A stretch of DNA of 64,000 nt from Gaoshiqia sediminis (GTDB taxonomy: Bacteria; Bacteroidota; Bacteroidia; Bacteroidales; Prolixibacteraceae). The translations under genes and the position numbers were made by a program. The notes below the pieces were generated by a model. The model was not told the origin of the DNA and ran no database searches. It saw nothing but the letters and a program-made list of their open reading frames with translations. Location of the stretch: positions 288,866 through 352,865 of the forward strand of contig NZ_JAPAAF010000002.1 of the NCBI RefSeq assembly GCF_025907915.1, given 5' to 3'. Below are positions 27,090 through 35,940 of this stretch, piece after piece (the first letter of the stretch is position 1; every line of letters begins with the position of its first letter).

Positions 27090-28496
27090 ATGAATCCAAT
27101 ACCCGTAAAAGTAACCGTCAAAAAAATTCTGGCCGACACGCTCACACCGGTCAGTGTGTATTTGAAGTTTCGCGAGTTGTTTCCGCAGTCGATTTTGCTC
27201 GAAAGTTCGGACTACCACGGCAATGAAAATGCCTACTCATTTATTTGTATCAAGCCGCTGGCCTGCTTTACAGCCGATCAAGGGCAAATTACTATCGAGA
27301 ATAAAGGGCACCGCGACCAGCAAATCGCAATTGAAGACCATCACACGGTTGCCCGTGAGTTAAACAACTTTTTTAAATCGTTTCAACTTTCAGGCGATAC
27401 AGCTGATACTCCTGCCAACGGATTGTTTGGCTACCTGAGTTTCGACTCGGTGAAATATTTCGAGAAGATTGAAATCACCGCCGAAAAGAAAGAAAGCTAT
27501 GCCATTCCTGAAGTGAAGTATTGTTTTTACAAGTACATTCTGGCTATTGACCATTCGAAGGACATGATTTCGCTGATTGAAAACCTTCCGGACGGCGAAC
27601 CTGCCGAGATGGGACAGATTGAGTCGTTACTGAAAAACCTTTCATTTCCGGCAACCAGGTTTGAAATTGAGGGAGAAGAGGTTTCCAACATCACGGATGA
27701 CGAATACCGCCACATGGTCACCAAGGGGAAAGAACACTGTTATCGCGGTGATGTGTTTCAGATTGTGCTTTCTCGCCAGTTCTCGCAACAATATAAAGGG
27801 GATGATTTTAACCTTTACCGGGCATTGCGGTCGGTTAATCCATCGCCTTATTTGTTCTTCTTCGACTACGGTGATTTCCGGATTTTTGGCTCCAGCCCGG
27901 AAGCTGAGCTACGCATTAAAAAAGGACGGGCCATCATCAATCCTATTGCCGGTACTTTTCGTAGAACCGGGAACGACGAGCAGGACCGAGTATTGGCTGA
28001 AAAGCTGTGTGCCGATCCGAAAGAAAATGCAGAGCATGTGATGTTAGTTGATTTGGCCCGCAACGACCTCAGCCGAAATGCCGATGATGTGAACGTGGAT
28101 AATTTCAGAGAAGTACAATACTTCTCGCACGTCATTCACCTGGTTTCGGAGGTGTCGGGACGATTACCGGCCAATACCAACATGGTGACGGTACTGGGTG
28201 ATTCATTTCCGGCCGGAACCCTGTCGGGTGCGCCCAAGCACATGGCCATGCAGTTGATTGACCGGTACGAAAACCAGCGACGCAGTTATTATGGTGGCAC
28301 GATTGGCTTTATTGGATTCGACAACAGCCTTAACCACGCCATTATGATCCGTTCGTTCCTGAGCAAAGGGAACACATTGTATTACCAGGCGGGAGCAGGC
28401 ATTGTGGCCGACTCGGTAGAGGAAAACGAACTACAGGAAGTAAACAACAAACTGGCTGCACTGAAAAAAGCCATCGAAATTGCCAAAGAAATTTAA
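27090..28496 (+). CDS. trpE: Anthranilate synthase component I
   Basis: A 468-residue chorismate-utilising enzyme; with TrpG it makes anthranilate from chorismate and glutamine. The N-terminal LLES motif (ILLESSDYHG) is the tryptophan feedback-binding element known from TrpE. The chorismate domain shows GDVFQIVLSRQF, GSSPEAELRI, INPIAGTFRRTG, DLARNDLSRNA and GTLSGAPKHMAM. I placed the start at ATG 27090, after the attenuator; an upstream ATG at 27021 in the same frame would be translated through the terminator stem and is unlikely. It is the first gene of trpEGDCFBA. Confidence 0.96.
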   Translation: MNPIPVKVTVKKILADTLTPVSVYLKFRELFPQSILLESSDYHGNENAYSFICIKPLACFTADQGQITIENKGHRDQQIAIEDHHTVARELNNFFKSFQLSGDTADTPANGLFGYLSFDSVKYFEKIEITAEKKESYAIPEVKYCFYKYILAIDHSKDMISLIENLPDGEPAEMGQIESLLKNLSFPATRFEIEGEEVSNITDDEYRHMVTKGKEHCYRGDVFQIVLSRQFSQQYKGDDFNLYRALRSVNPSPYLFFFDYGDFRIFGSSPEAELRIKKGRAIINPIAGTFRRTGNDEQDRVLAEKLCADPKENAEHVMLVDLARNDLSRNADDVNVDNFREVQYFSHVIHLVSEVSGRLPANTNMVTVLGDSFPAGTLSGAPKHMAMQLIDRYENQRRSYYGGTIGFIGFDNSLNHAIMIRSFLSKGNTLYYQAGAGIVADSVEENELQEVNNKLAALKKAIEIAKEI

Positions 28497-28506
28497 TCCG
28501 ACAGAA

Positions 28507-29076
28507 ATGAAAATAGTAGTCATTGATAATTACGACTCGTTCACCTACAACCTGGTGCATGCCATCAAAAAGATATCAGGCCTACCGGTTGATGTGATCC
28601 GCAACGACGAGCTTGAGCTGAGCGATCTGGAAAAGTATGATAAAATTGTGCTTTCGCCAGGTCCCGGGATTCCCGAAGAGGCTGGCCTACTGATGGACAT
28701 CATCCGCGAATTTGCCCCCCGCAAAAGCATGTTTGGCGTTTGTCTTGGCCACCAAGCCATTGGCGAAGCGTTTGGGGCCAAGCTGATCAACATGAGCCGC
28801 GTGTTGCACGGCATTGCCACACCGGTTACACAGGTTGCTTCTGATCCGGTTTTGTTTGAGGATATTCCGGAAAAGTTTGATGCTGGTCGTTATCATTCCT
28901 GGATTGTTGACCAGGACGGCTTGCCCGATTGCCTGGAAATAACGAGTTTAGATGCCAACGGACAAATCATGTCGATGAAACACAAGCAGTACGATTTGCG
29001 CGGTGTGCAGTTTCACCCCGAATCGGTGCTGACCCCCCTGGGCGAAAAGATAATCGAAAACTGGTTGAAGAATTAA
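28507..29076 (+). CDS. trpG: Anthranilate synthase component II (glutamine amidotransferase)
   Basis: A 189-residue class I glutamine amidotransferase supplying ammonia to TrpE. It starts KIVVIDNYDSFTYNL; the nucleophilic Cys is in FGVCLGHQAIGEAFG and the catalytic His-Glu pair in QFHPESVLTPLG. The ATG at 28507 lies ten bases after the trpE stop. The gene is separate from trpD here, unlike the fused form in enterics. Confidence 0.95.
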   Translation: MKIVVIDNYDSFTYNLVHAIKKISGLPVDVIRNDELELSDLEKYDKIVLSPGPGIPEEAGLLMDIIREFAPRKSMFGVCLGHQAIGEAFGAKLINMSRVLHGIATPVTQVASDPVLFEDIPEKFDAGRYHSWIVDQDGLPDCLEITSLDANGQIMSMKHKQYDLRGVQFHPESVLTPLGEKIIENWLKN

Positions 29077-29150
29077 CGCAAAGAAGAGAGATTGCTGAAA
29101 AGAAGATAAAACCTGGGATTTGAGTCCCGGATTCACAAATTCGAATTTTC

Positions 29151-30140
29151 ATGAAAGATACGTTAAACTACCTGTTTACCGGGAAAAGCCTGACAAAGGA
29201 GGAAGCCCGGAACATCCTGGCCCGGATTGCGGAGGGAATGTTTTCGGAAGCCGAAATTGCCTCCTTCCTCACTGTGTTCCGGATGCGACCGGTCAAACCG
29301 GAGGAGTTGGCCGGTTTCCGGCAGGCGCTGCTAGATCTGTGTGTAGCGGTTGATTTTTCGGAATACAACACCATCGATGTGGTTGGCACCGGTGGCGATG
29401 GTAAAAATACCTTCAATATTTCAACGGCCAGTTGTTTTGTCTTGGCCGGCGCCGGATATAAAGTCACCAAGCATGGCAACTATGGCCTGTCGTCGGTGAG
29501 CGGCGCTTCCAATATGTTCGAGTATTTTGGCTATCAGTTCAGTAACGACCCGGCCAAGCTACGACGTGAGCTCGAAGAGATTGGCATTTGTTTTTTCCAT
29601 GCGCCGCTGTTCCACCCGGCCATGAAAAACGTTGGTCCGGTGCGCCGGGCGCTGAAAGTACGGACCATCTTCAACATGATGGGGCCAATTATTAACCCAT
29701 CATTCCCAAAAAACCAGTTGGTGGGCGTTTCCGATTTGGAGATCATGGATCTTTACCACCAGGTATTTCAGGACAGCGGGCAGAACTTTCTGATCGTTCA
29801 CAGCCTGGATGGCTACGACGAGATTTCGTTGACCGGCGATGCTCGGTATGTTTCCAATGATACTGAAGACAACCTGTCGCCTGCCGATTTTGGCTTCAAA
29901 ACCGTTAAACCGGAAGAACTCTCGGGCGGCAACTCGGTGGAAGATGCCGCTAAAATTTTTAAAAATATTTTGGAAGGAAAGGGTACGGAAGCTCAGGAAA
30001 ACGTGGTGATTGCCAACGCTGCTCTGGGAATAAAATGTATGTTTCCCCAGAAAGCACTGGCCGATTGTGTAGCCGAAGCCAGCGAATCGTTGAAAAGCAA
30101 AAAGGCGCTGGACGTTTTCAGAAGATTGACAGGCGTATAA
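29151..30140 (+). CDS. trpD: Anthranilate phosphoribosyltransferase
   Basis: A 329-residue enzyme that joins anthranilate to PRPP. It shows the family motifs VDVVGTGGDGKNTFNIST-like (VVGTGGDGKNTFNIST), KHGNYGLSSVSGASNMFEYFG and RTIFNMMGPIINPS. Length and order are normal. A 74-base spacer after trpG has no evident structure. Confidence 0.96.
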   Translation: MKDTLNYLFTGKSLTKEEARNILARIAEGMFSEAEIASFLTVFRMRPVKPEELAGFRQALLDLCVAVDFSEYNTIDVVGTGGDGKNTFNISTASCFVLAGAGYKVTKHGNYGLSSVSGASNMFEYFGYQFSNDPAKLRRELEEIGICFFHAPLFHPAMKNVGPVRRALKVRTIFNMMGPIINPSFPKNQLVGVSDLEIMDLYHQVFQDSGQNFLIVHSLDGYDEISLTGDARYVSNDTEDNLSPADFGFKTVKPEELSGGNSVEDAAKIFKNILEGKGTEAQENVVIANAALGIKCMFPQKALADCVAEASESLKSKKALDVFRRLTGV

Positions 30141-30173
30141 TTTAAAATTTGAAATTCTGAACCCGAAATTGTT

Positions 30174-30956
30174 ATGACCATACTCGACGAAATAAATGCC
30201 AATAAACGCCGTGAAGTGGCTGAGGCAAAAGAAAAAATTAGTCTGGATGATTTGAAGAAATCACCCTTTTTCAGCCGGAGGACCATTTCGCTGAAAGCAG
30301 CTTTGCATAAATCCGGGTCCAGTGGAATTATAGCGGAGTTTAAAACGAAGTCGCCCTCAAAAGGGGTAATTAACGAAAATGCAGAGGTGACAGAAGTTAC
30401 CTCGGGCTATGTAGCTGCCGGGGTGTGCGGTCTTTCGGTACTGACAGACCGGAATTATTTTGGCGGCTCGTTTGAAAATCTGGCAAAAGCACGCTTTGCC
30501 AATCCGGCAACACCAATTTTGCGGAAGGATTTTATGCTCGATCCGTATCAGGTTTACGAAGCCAAAGCGCACGGAGCCGACCTGATTTTGCTGATTGCTG
30601 CCAGCCTGAGCAAAGAAGAGATGCTGAAGCTGACCGAACTGGCCAAAGAATTGGGCTTGGAAGTTTTGGTTGAGGTTCACACCCAAGAAGAAATTGAAAA
30701 ACTGAACCCCTTGGTTGACTTGGTGGGCGTGAATAACCGTAACCTGAAAACCTTTGAGGTGGATGTGGAAACATCTGTCAGACTTGGAAAGTTATTGCCC
30801 GAATCGATGGTGCGCATCTCGGAAAGCGGCCTGTCATCGGTGGAGAATATCCGCTACCTTCGCAAAGCCGGTTTCGAAGGTTTTCTGATGGGCGAAAATT
30901 TCATGAAAACGGATGACCCGGCCAAGGCATGTGCCGAGTTTATCAAAAATTTGTAA
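30174..30956 (+). CDS. trpC: Indole-3-glycerol-phosphate synthase
   Basis: A 260-residue TIM-barrel enzyme forming indole glycerol phosphate. Landmarks are IIAEFKTKSPSKG (catalytic Lys and Glu), LSVLTDRNYFGGS, PILRKDFMLDPYQVYEA, VEVHTQEE, GVNNRNLKTFEVD and ISESGLSS. It is not fused to TrpF. The stop is seven bases before the trpF start. Confidence 0.96.
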   Translation: MTILDEINANKRREVAEAKEKISLDDLKKSPFFSRRTISLKAALHKSGSSGIIAEFKTKSPSKGVINENAEVTEVTSGYVAAGVCGLSVLTDRNYFGGSFENLAKARFANPATPILRKDFMLDPYQVYEAKAHGADLILLIAASLSKEEMLKLTELAKELGLEVLVEVHTQEEIEKLNPLVDLVGVNNRNLKTFEVDVETSVRLGKLLPESMVRISESGLSSVENIRYLRKAGFEGFLMGENFMKTDDPAKACAEFIKNL

Positions 30957-30962
30957 GGGTGA

Positions 30963-31661
30963 ATGTCAAAACATCATTTCAGTAAGAATATGGAAAGCGA
31001 CAAGGCCCTGAAAATAAAAGTTTGCGGAATGCGCGACCCGGAAAATATCGACGCCGTTTGTGCAGCCCGTCCTGATTATCTGGGCTTCATCTTTTACCCG
31101 AAATCGAAACGATATGTTGGCGAAAAACCTGACCCGGCTATCTTTGCCCGGGTACCTTCAGAAATTGAAAAAGTGGGCGTCTTTGTGAATGATGAACCCA
31201 ATGTGGTGATTGACAGTTGCCAACAATTCGGATTGGCCGTGGCGCAACTACATGGTTCAGAGACGCCGGACTATTGTGGAGCGGTAAAGAAAGCAGGGCT
31301 GACTGTTTTCAAAGCATTTTCGATAGATGAAGATTTCGACTTCGGCCTGTTGGAAAGCTACTCGAAGATGGTTGACTTCTTCCTGTTTGACACAAAAGGA
31401 AGGCTGCCCGGCGGGACCGGCGAAAAATTTAACTGGCAACTGCTGGATCACTACACAGACAATGTTCCGTTTTTTCTCAGCGGGGGCATTGGCCCGGGGG
31501 ATGCTCCGGAAATCAGAAATATTAGCCACCCGCAACTGTTCGGAATTGATATTAACAGTGGTTTCGAATTGAAGCCTGCCCTTAAGGATGCCCGAAAAAC
31601 AGCGAAATTCGTAAAAGAGGTAAGAGATTTCGGCATAAAGAGAAATGACACAGGGAATTAA
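30963..31661 (+). CDS. trpF: Phosphoribosylanthranilate isomerase
   Basis: A 232-residue TIM-barrel isomerase with KVCGMRDPENIDAV (catalytic Cys), LGFIFYPKSKRYV, GVFVNDEPNVV, VAQLHGSE, FDTKGRLPGGTGEKFNW (catalytic Asp) and DINSGFELKPALKD. Two starts are possible: ATG at 30963 or at 30990; the second removes a nine-residue leader not expected in the family. The gene is followed by a short hairpin (AAAGATC / GATCTTT around 31674-31692) before trpB. Confidence 0.93.
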   Translation: MSKHHFSKNMESDKALKIKVCGMRDPENIDAVCAARPDYLGFIFYPKSKRYVGEKPDPAIFARVPSEIEKVGVFVNDEPNVVIDSCQQFGLAVAQLHGSETPDYCGAVKKAGLTVFKAFSIDEDFDFGLLESYSKMVDFFLFDTKGRLPGGTGEKFNWQLLDHYTDNVPFFLSGGIGPGDAPEIRNISHPQLFGIDINSGFELKPALKDARKTAKFVKEVRDFGIKRNDTGN

Positions 31662-31736
31662 AATTATAAATGAAAAGATCGCCAGATCTTTCCCTTTTTC
31701 TGGGGATAGAGTAGGGGGTCACAAAATCTCAATCAT

Positions 31737-32918
31737 ATGAGCTATCAAGTTAACAGAAAAGGTTATTACGGCGAATTTGGCGGAGCCTTCATTCCAGAGA
31801 TGATGCATCCCAACATCGAAGAGTTGCAGGAAAAGTACATGGAGATCATCAATTCCTATAACTTCCGGCAGGATTTTGTCAATTTGCTGAAACACTATGT
31901 GGGCCGTCCATCGCCGTTGTATTATGCAAAACGCATGTCGGAACGCTACCAGAGCCACATCTTCCTGAAAAGGGAGGATCTGAACCACACCGGTTCGCAC
32001 AAGATCAACAACACGATCGGACAGATTTTGCTGGCCAAAGCGCTGGGCAAAAAGCGGATCATTGCCGAAACCGGGGCCGGACAGCACGGGGTGGCAACGG
32101 CTACCGTCTGTGCGCTCATGGGCATGGAATGTATTGTGTACATGGGGGCACTGGATGTGCAGCGGCAGGCGCCAAACGTAAAAAAAATGCGTATGCTGGG
32201 GGCACAGGTCATTTCGGCCGAATCGGGCAACAAAACCCTGAAGGATGCCACCAACGAAGCTATGCGCGACTGGATCAACAATCCCGTGGACACGCACTAT
32301 ATCATTGGTTCGGTGGTTGGACCGCACCCGTATCCCGACATGGTGGCCCGTTTTCAGTCGGTGATTAGCGAAGAGATCCGCTGGCAGCTGGATGAACAGC
32401 TGGGCCGCGAATTACCAACGCGGGTAATAGCCTGTGTTGGCGGTGGTAGCAATGCTGCCGGGTCTTTTTACCATTTTCTGGATGAAGAGAGCGTGGAGCT
32501 GGTTGGTGTTGAAGCGGCCGGTAAGGGTGTGAACTCGGGCGAAAGTGCTGCCACTCTTTTTCTCGGGAAGCCCGGTGTTTTGCACAGTTCGCGGTCGATT
32601 GTCATGCAAACTGATGACGGTCAAATTATTGAGCCCTACTCGATTTCGGCCGGTTTGGATTACCCCGGAATCGGCCCCATGCATGCTCACTTGTTTGCCA
32701 CTCACCGTGCCAAATACCTGTGGGCTACCGACACTGAGGTGTTGGATGCCGCCTTGGAATTGACCCAGCTGGAGGGGATTATCCCCGCGTTGGAGTCGGC
32801 CCATGCCCTGGCAGTACTTAAGAAAATAGACCTGAAGCCGGATGATGTCAATGTGGTGAACCTTTCAGGCCGCGGCGACAAGGACATGGAAACGTATTTA
32901 ACTTATTTTGGGTATTAA
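31737..32918 (+). CDS. trpB: Tryptophan synthase beta subunit
   Basis: A 393-residue PLP enzyme condensing indole with serine. The PLP lysine is in LNHTGSHKINNTIGQ, the phosphate-binding glycines in ACVGGGSNAAGSFYHF, and the indole-site region in AETGAGQHGVATATV. It is the classic TrpB1 type that pairs with TrpA. The start ATG at 31737 precedes YYGEFGGAFIPEMM. Confidence 0.97.
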   Translation: MSYQVNRKGYYGEFGGAFIPEMMHPNIEELQEKYMEIINSYNFRQDFVNLLKHYVGRPSPLYYAKRMSERYQSHIFLKREDLNHTGSHKINNTIGQILLAKALGKKRIIAETGAGQHGVATATVCALMGMECIVYMGALDVQRQAPNVKKMRMLGAQVISAESGNKTLKDATNEAMRDWINNPVDTHYIIGSVVGPHPYPDMVARFQSVISEEIRWQLDEQLGRELPTRVIACVGGGSNAAGSFYHFLDEESVELVGVEAAGKGVNSGESAATLFLGKPGVLHSSRSIVMQTDDGQIIEPYSISAGLDYPGIGPMHAHLFATHRAKYLWATDTEVLDAALELTQLEGIIPALESAHALAVLKKIDLKPDDVNVVNLSGRGDKDMETYLTYFGY

Positions 32919-32929
32919 TATTTAGTATC

Positions 32930-33712
32930 ATGCAAAACAGAATCAACCAACTTTTTCAGGATAAAAAAGAGAACATCTTGTCGGTATATTTTACGGCGGG
33001 CTATCCGAAACTGGACGACACCGTTACCATCATCGAGAATCTGGTGGAAAATGGTGTTGACCTGATTGAAATCGGTATGCCGTTTTCCGATCCGGTAGCC
33101 GATGGACCGGTTATCCAGCACAGCAGCCTGGTAGCGTTACACAATGGGATGACCATCAAAAAACTGTTTGAGCAATTGAAAGATATTCGGGACAAAGTGA
33201 ACATTCCGCTGATTTTGATGGGCTATCTCAACCCGGTAGTGCAGTTTGGCGTCGAAAATTTTTGTCAGAAGTGTGCCGAAGTTGGCATCGATGGGCTCAT
33301 CCTACCTGATCTTCCTTTAAACGAATATCAGGAAGAATATCAGCCGCTTTTCGAAAAGTACAATTTGCACAATATCCTGCTGATTACGCCACAAACCTCC
33401 GAAATGCGGCTTCGTCAGATTGATGAGGCTTCAAGCGGGTTTATTTACATGGTTTCCAGTTCCTCCACCACGGGGGTGAAAAACAATGTTTCAGATTTTC
33501 ACCAGGATTATTTTGAACGGATCCGGCAGATGGAACTGAAGAATCCCAGACTGATTGGCTTTGGCATTTCGAATCGGGAGACTTTTGAAAATGCCTGCAA
33601 ATACGCGCAGGGGGCTATCATTGGCAGCGCCTTTGTGAAGGCGCTTGATGGTGAGCTAACATTGGAAGAAAAGATTTCAAATTTTGTTAAGAGTATTGTA
33701 AGAACGGCTTAA
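32930..33712 (+). CDS. trpA: Tryptophan synthase alpha subunit
   Basis: A 260-residue TIM-barrel subunit cleaving indole glycerol phosphate. The catalytic Glu and Asp are in DLIEIGMPFSDPVADGPVIQ. Other landmarks are LPDLPLNEY, ITPQTSEMRLRQID, YMVSSSSTTGVKN and GFGISNRETF. It is the last gene of the operon, 11 bases after trpB. No clear terminator follows within 100 bases. Confidence 0.96.
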   Translation: MQNRINQLFQDKKENILSVYFTAGYPKLDDTVTIIENLVENGVDLIEIGMPFSDPVADGPVIQHSSLVALHNGMTIKKLFEQLKDIRDKVNIPLILMGYLNPVVQFGVENFCQKCAEVGIDGLILPDLPLNEYQEEYQPLFEKYNLHNILLITPQTSEMRLRQIDEASSGFIYMVSSSSTTGVKNNVSDFHQDYFERIRQMELKNPRLIGFGISNRETFENACKYAQGAIIGSAFVKALDGELTLEEKISNFVKSIVRTA

Positions 33713-33924
33713 ATAAAGAACGCTTACTTTGGGCGGGTTTTAAAAAGGCGGATGTTTTACAACAAGGCAATTTCTTATTTGAAAGATATTGTTGAACGCC
33801 AAATTCTTATTGACCATTTGTGTTGGAAAAGTAAATCAATTAGTGCAGTACCTATTTTTCAGCATAAGAAAATAGGAACAAACTCATTAAATTTATACAA
33901 GTAACAACCAAAACAACCAGAGCC

Positions 33925-34116
33925 ATGATAGAGTACGCAAAAGTAATCTTACCCAAAGTAAGTTTTAGCCGTGAGTTGTTTCGCAAAGAGTTGACCAAGA
34001 GCATGAATTGGGTAGAACCTGGCCAGCTCGAAGAGTTGATCAAATGGTGCAACGAAAATTTCGGGGAAATGTATCCCGATATCCTCCACGAGGTTTTTTC
34101 ACACAATGCAGCATAG
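33925..34116 (+). CDS. Small conserved-looking protein (63 residues), function unknown
   Basis: The reading frame begins MIEYAKVILPKVSFSRELF and is rich in helical, charged residues (LTKSMNWVEPGQLEELIKWC, then NENFGEMYPDILHEV). Codon use is regular and an intrinsic terminator follows 11 bases after the stop, so I take it as a real gene. It looks like a small single-domain helical protein. I do not recognise a named family. The 212 bases before it hold no other gene. Confidence 0.65.
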   Translation: MIEYAKVILPKVSFSRELFRKELTKSMNWVEPGQLEELIKWCNENFGEMYPDILHEVFSHNAA

Positions 34117-34126
34117 TTCTTTAAAT

Positions 34127-34157
34127 GAAGGCTCCGGAAACGGGGCCTTTCGTTTTT
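34127..34157 (+). terminator. Intrinsic terminator after the 63-residue gene
   Basis: AAGGCTCCG / CGGGGCCTT forms a nine-base-pair stem (one G-T pair) with a GAAA-type loop, followed by TCGTTTTT. It separates the plus-strand gene from the converging metal-transport operon. Confidence 0.8.
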
Positions 34158-34180
34158 GTAATTTCTACGGGAAGGATAGT

Positions 34181-34366
34181 CTATTCCGGCTTATTTTTTC
34201 CAATTGACTTTTTCATGGGTTTTACCACAATTTCACCGCGACAATTCGGACAAAGGTATATTTCGCAGCCAGTGCAGGCAAAACAATTACCACAGTCGCG
34301 TTGCAGGCTGTCTTTGTCGAATGATTGTCCGCAATTGGGACAGGTCAGTATTTTTCTATCGTCCAT
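34181..34366 (-). CDS. Small zinc-ribbon protein at the end of the metal-uptake operon
   Basis: A 61-residue protein with eight cysteines in CxxC pairs: Cys9/Cys12, Cys25/Cys28, Cys31/Cys34 and Cys39/Cys42, followed by a lysine-rich tail. This predicts a double zinc-ribbon or rubredoxin-like fold. Its start overlaps the end of the permease gene by 11 bases, so it is translationally coupled to a zinc-type importer. It may be a zinc-binding accessory protein or a metal-responsive partner; that is inference from context. Confidence 0.75.
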   Translation of the reverse strand: MDDRKILTCPNCGQSFDKDSLQRDCGNCFACTGCEIYLCPNCRGEIVVKPMKKSIGKNKPE

Positions 34367-35189
34367 TTTTTAACCATTTTTTTCGCAAGAAGACAAACCA
34401 CTTCATCAGGCCAAAAAGTACCACCAAAGTAAAAATGATGGATGCACCCGACGGGATATCCGCGAAAAAGGAAACCAGCAGTCCGGTAAGTGAGCCGATA
34501 AAAGCAAATGCCACCGAAAGTGGCATCATACGTTTGAAATCGTTGGTAAACAGATTGGCCGTGGCTTGGGGCAGGGTGAGCAGCGACATGATGAGGATAA
34601 TCCCCACCACCCGGATGTTGAGCACAATGGTAATGGCAATCAGGCTGATCAGCAGGTAATTGATCAGGTTGACGGGGAGCCCGGTTGTTTTGGCAAATTC
34701 TTCGTCGAACGCCACGTATAAAATCACCCGGTACATCAGCGCAAAAAAGCCGATCAGCAAGGCGGAAAGCGCAGCCATCAGCCAGATTTCGGTAGTCGAT
34801 ACGGTGAGGATGCTGCCAAAAAGGTAGCTCATCAGGTTTGGGGCGTACCCTGGCGAAAGATAAATAAAGATGATACCAATAGCCATGCCAAGCGACCACC
34901 AAATGGCGATGGACGAATCTTCACGCAGTTTCCCTTTCTGAGTGAAAAACTGGATGCCCAAGCCGGAGAATACGGCAAAAACAGCAGCTCCGAGCAAGGG
35001 GTTCAGCCCTAAGAAGTAGCCGATGCCGATGCCGCCAAACGAAGCATGCGTGATGCCTCCACTGATAAAAACAATACGCCGTGATACGATGTAGGTGCCA
35101 ACGATGCCGCAGGTGATGGCCGCAAACAGCGAGGCCCAGAATGCGTTAGCAAAGAAATCGTATGAAAACAGGTCAATGATTGTGCCCAT
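34356..35189 (-). CDS. znuB: Metal ABC transporter permease (ZnuB/TroC family)
   Basis: A polytopic inner-membrane protein of about 277 residues with seven to eight hydrophobic segments and the family segments FWASLFAAITCGIVGTYIVSRR, SGGITHASFGGIGIGYFLG and RVVGIILIMSLLTLPQATA. It forms the channel of a Zn/Mn ABC importer. I placed the start at 35189; an ATG at 35201 would add four residues and increase the overlap with the ATPase gene. Confidence 0.9.
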   Translation of the reverse strand: MGTIIDLFSYDFFANAFWASLFAAITCGIVGTYIVSRRIVFISGGITHASFGGIGIGYFLGLNPLLGAAVFAVFSGLGIQFFTQKGKLREDSSIAIWWSLGMAIGIIFIYLSPGYAPNLMSYLFGSILTVSTTEIWLMAALSALLIGFFALMYRVILYVAFDEEFAKTTGLPVNLINYLLISLIAITIVLNIRVVGIILIMSLLTLPQATANLFTNDFKRMMPLSVAFAFIGSLTGLLVSFFADIPSGASIIFTLVVLFGLMKWFVFLRKKWLKNGR

Positions 35190-35940
35190 GTTGCTCGTCA
35201 TTTTCGTGCAAACTTAAAACAGTATGCGGGATTGGCCCGTGCGTGATAATCTGCAGCGGACAATTATATGAAGCAAGTTGTGTTGTGCTGATAATATTGC
35301 TTGGATGATAGTGCAAATGCGTATTTACACAGGCGATGGTTTTCACGTAATATGAAATGGTTCCCACATCGTGCGACACCAGCACAATGGCCATGCGTTT
35401 GTTCAACTCTCTCAGCTTTTCGTACAGTTCGCTTTCAAAGTGGTTGTCCACAAACGTATCCGGTTCGTCAAGGATCAGTAGCTCCGGATTGTTCATCAGC
35501 GACCGGCAAAGAAATACACGTTGCATTTGTCCGCCCGATAGTTCGCCAATGGCTTTGTTCCGAAGGTGCAATACACCCATTTCCTGTAACAGGTTTTCGG
35601 CATGGGTGGTCTCTTCCTGGTTTTTCCTGAACAGGTTGAACGGATGTTTCTCTGTTTTTCCGGAACGCACAACGTCAATTACCTTAATGGGGAAGCGCTT
35701 GTCTATTTGGTTGATTTGCGGCAAGTAACCGATTTTGGTTGCCGGTATGTGAAAAATGATTTCACCACGCTCGGGCTTTACAAGTCCGAGTAAGGCTTTG
35801 ATCAGTGTGGTTTTGCCGCCTCCGTTGGGGCCAATCACACCGAGAAAATCGTTTCGCGAAATAGTGAGCGCCACATTTTCCAGCACCCGTTCCTCGTCGT
35901 AACTGACGTTCAGGTTTTTTATTTCGACCAGTTTTGTCAT
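35173..35940 (-). CDS. znuC: Metal ABC transporter ATPase (ZnuC-like)
   Basis: A 255-residue ABC ATPase with Walker A GPNGGGKTTLIKALLG, the ABC signature LSGGQMQRVFLCRSL and Walker B LLILDEPDTFVD. The C-terminus is histidine-rich (NDEQHGHNH), which suggests direct zinc contact or sensing. The start overlaps the binding-protein stop by four bases (ATGA) and the end overlaps the permease start, so the importer genes are coupled. Confidence 0.92.
   Translation of the reverse strand: MTKLVEIKNLNVSYDEERVLENVALTISRNDFLGVIGPNGGGKTTLIKALLGLVKPERGEIIFHIPATKIGYLPQINQIDKRFPIKVIDVVRSGKTEKHPFNLFRKNQEETTHAENLLQEMGVLHLRNKAIGELSGGQMQRVFLCRSLMNNPELLILDEPDTFVDNHFESELYEKLRELNKRMAIVLVSHDVGTISYYVKTIACVNTHLHYHPSNIISTTQLASYNCPLQIITHGPIPHTVLSLHENDEQHGHNH

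Noticed and set aside
31672..31700. Terminator between trpF and trpB
   Set aside because: Only a 7-bp AT-rich stem with CCCTTTTT after it; trpB and trpA must be expressed with the operon, so at most it attenuates weakly.
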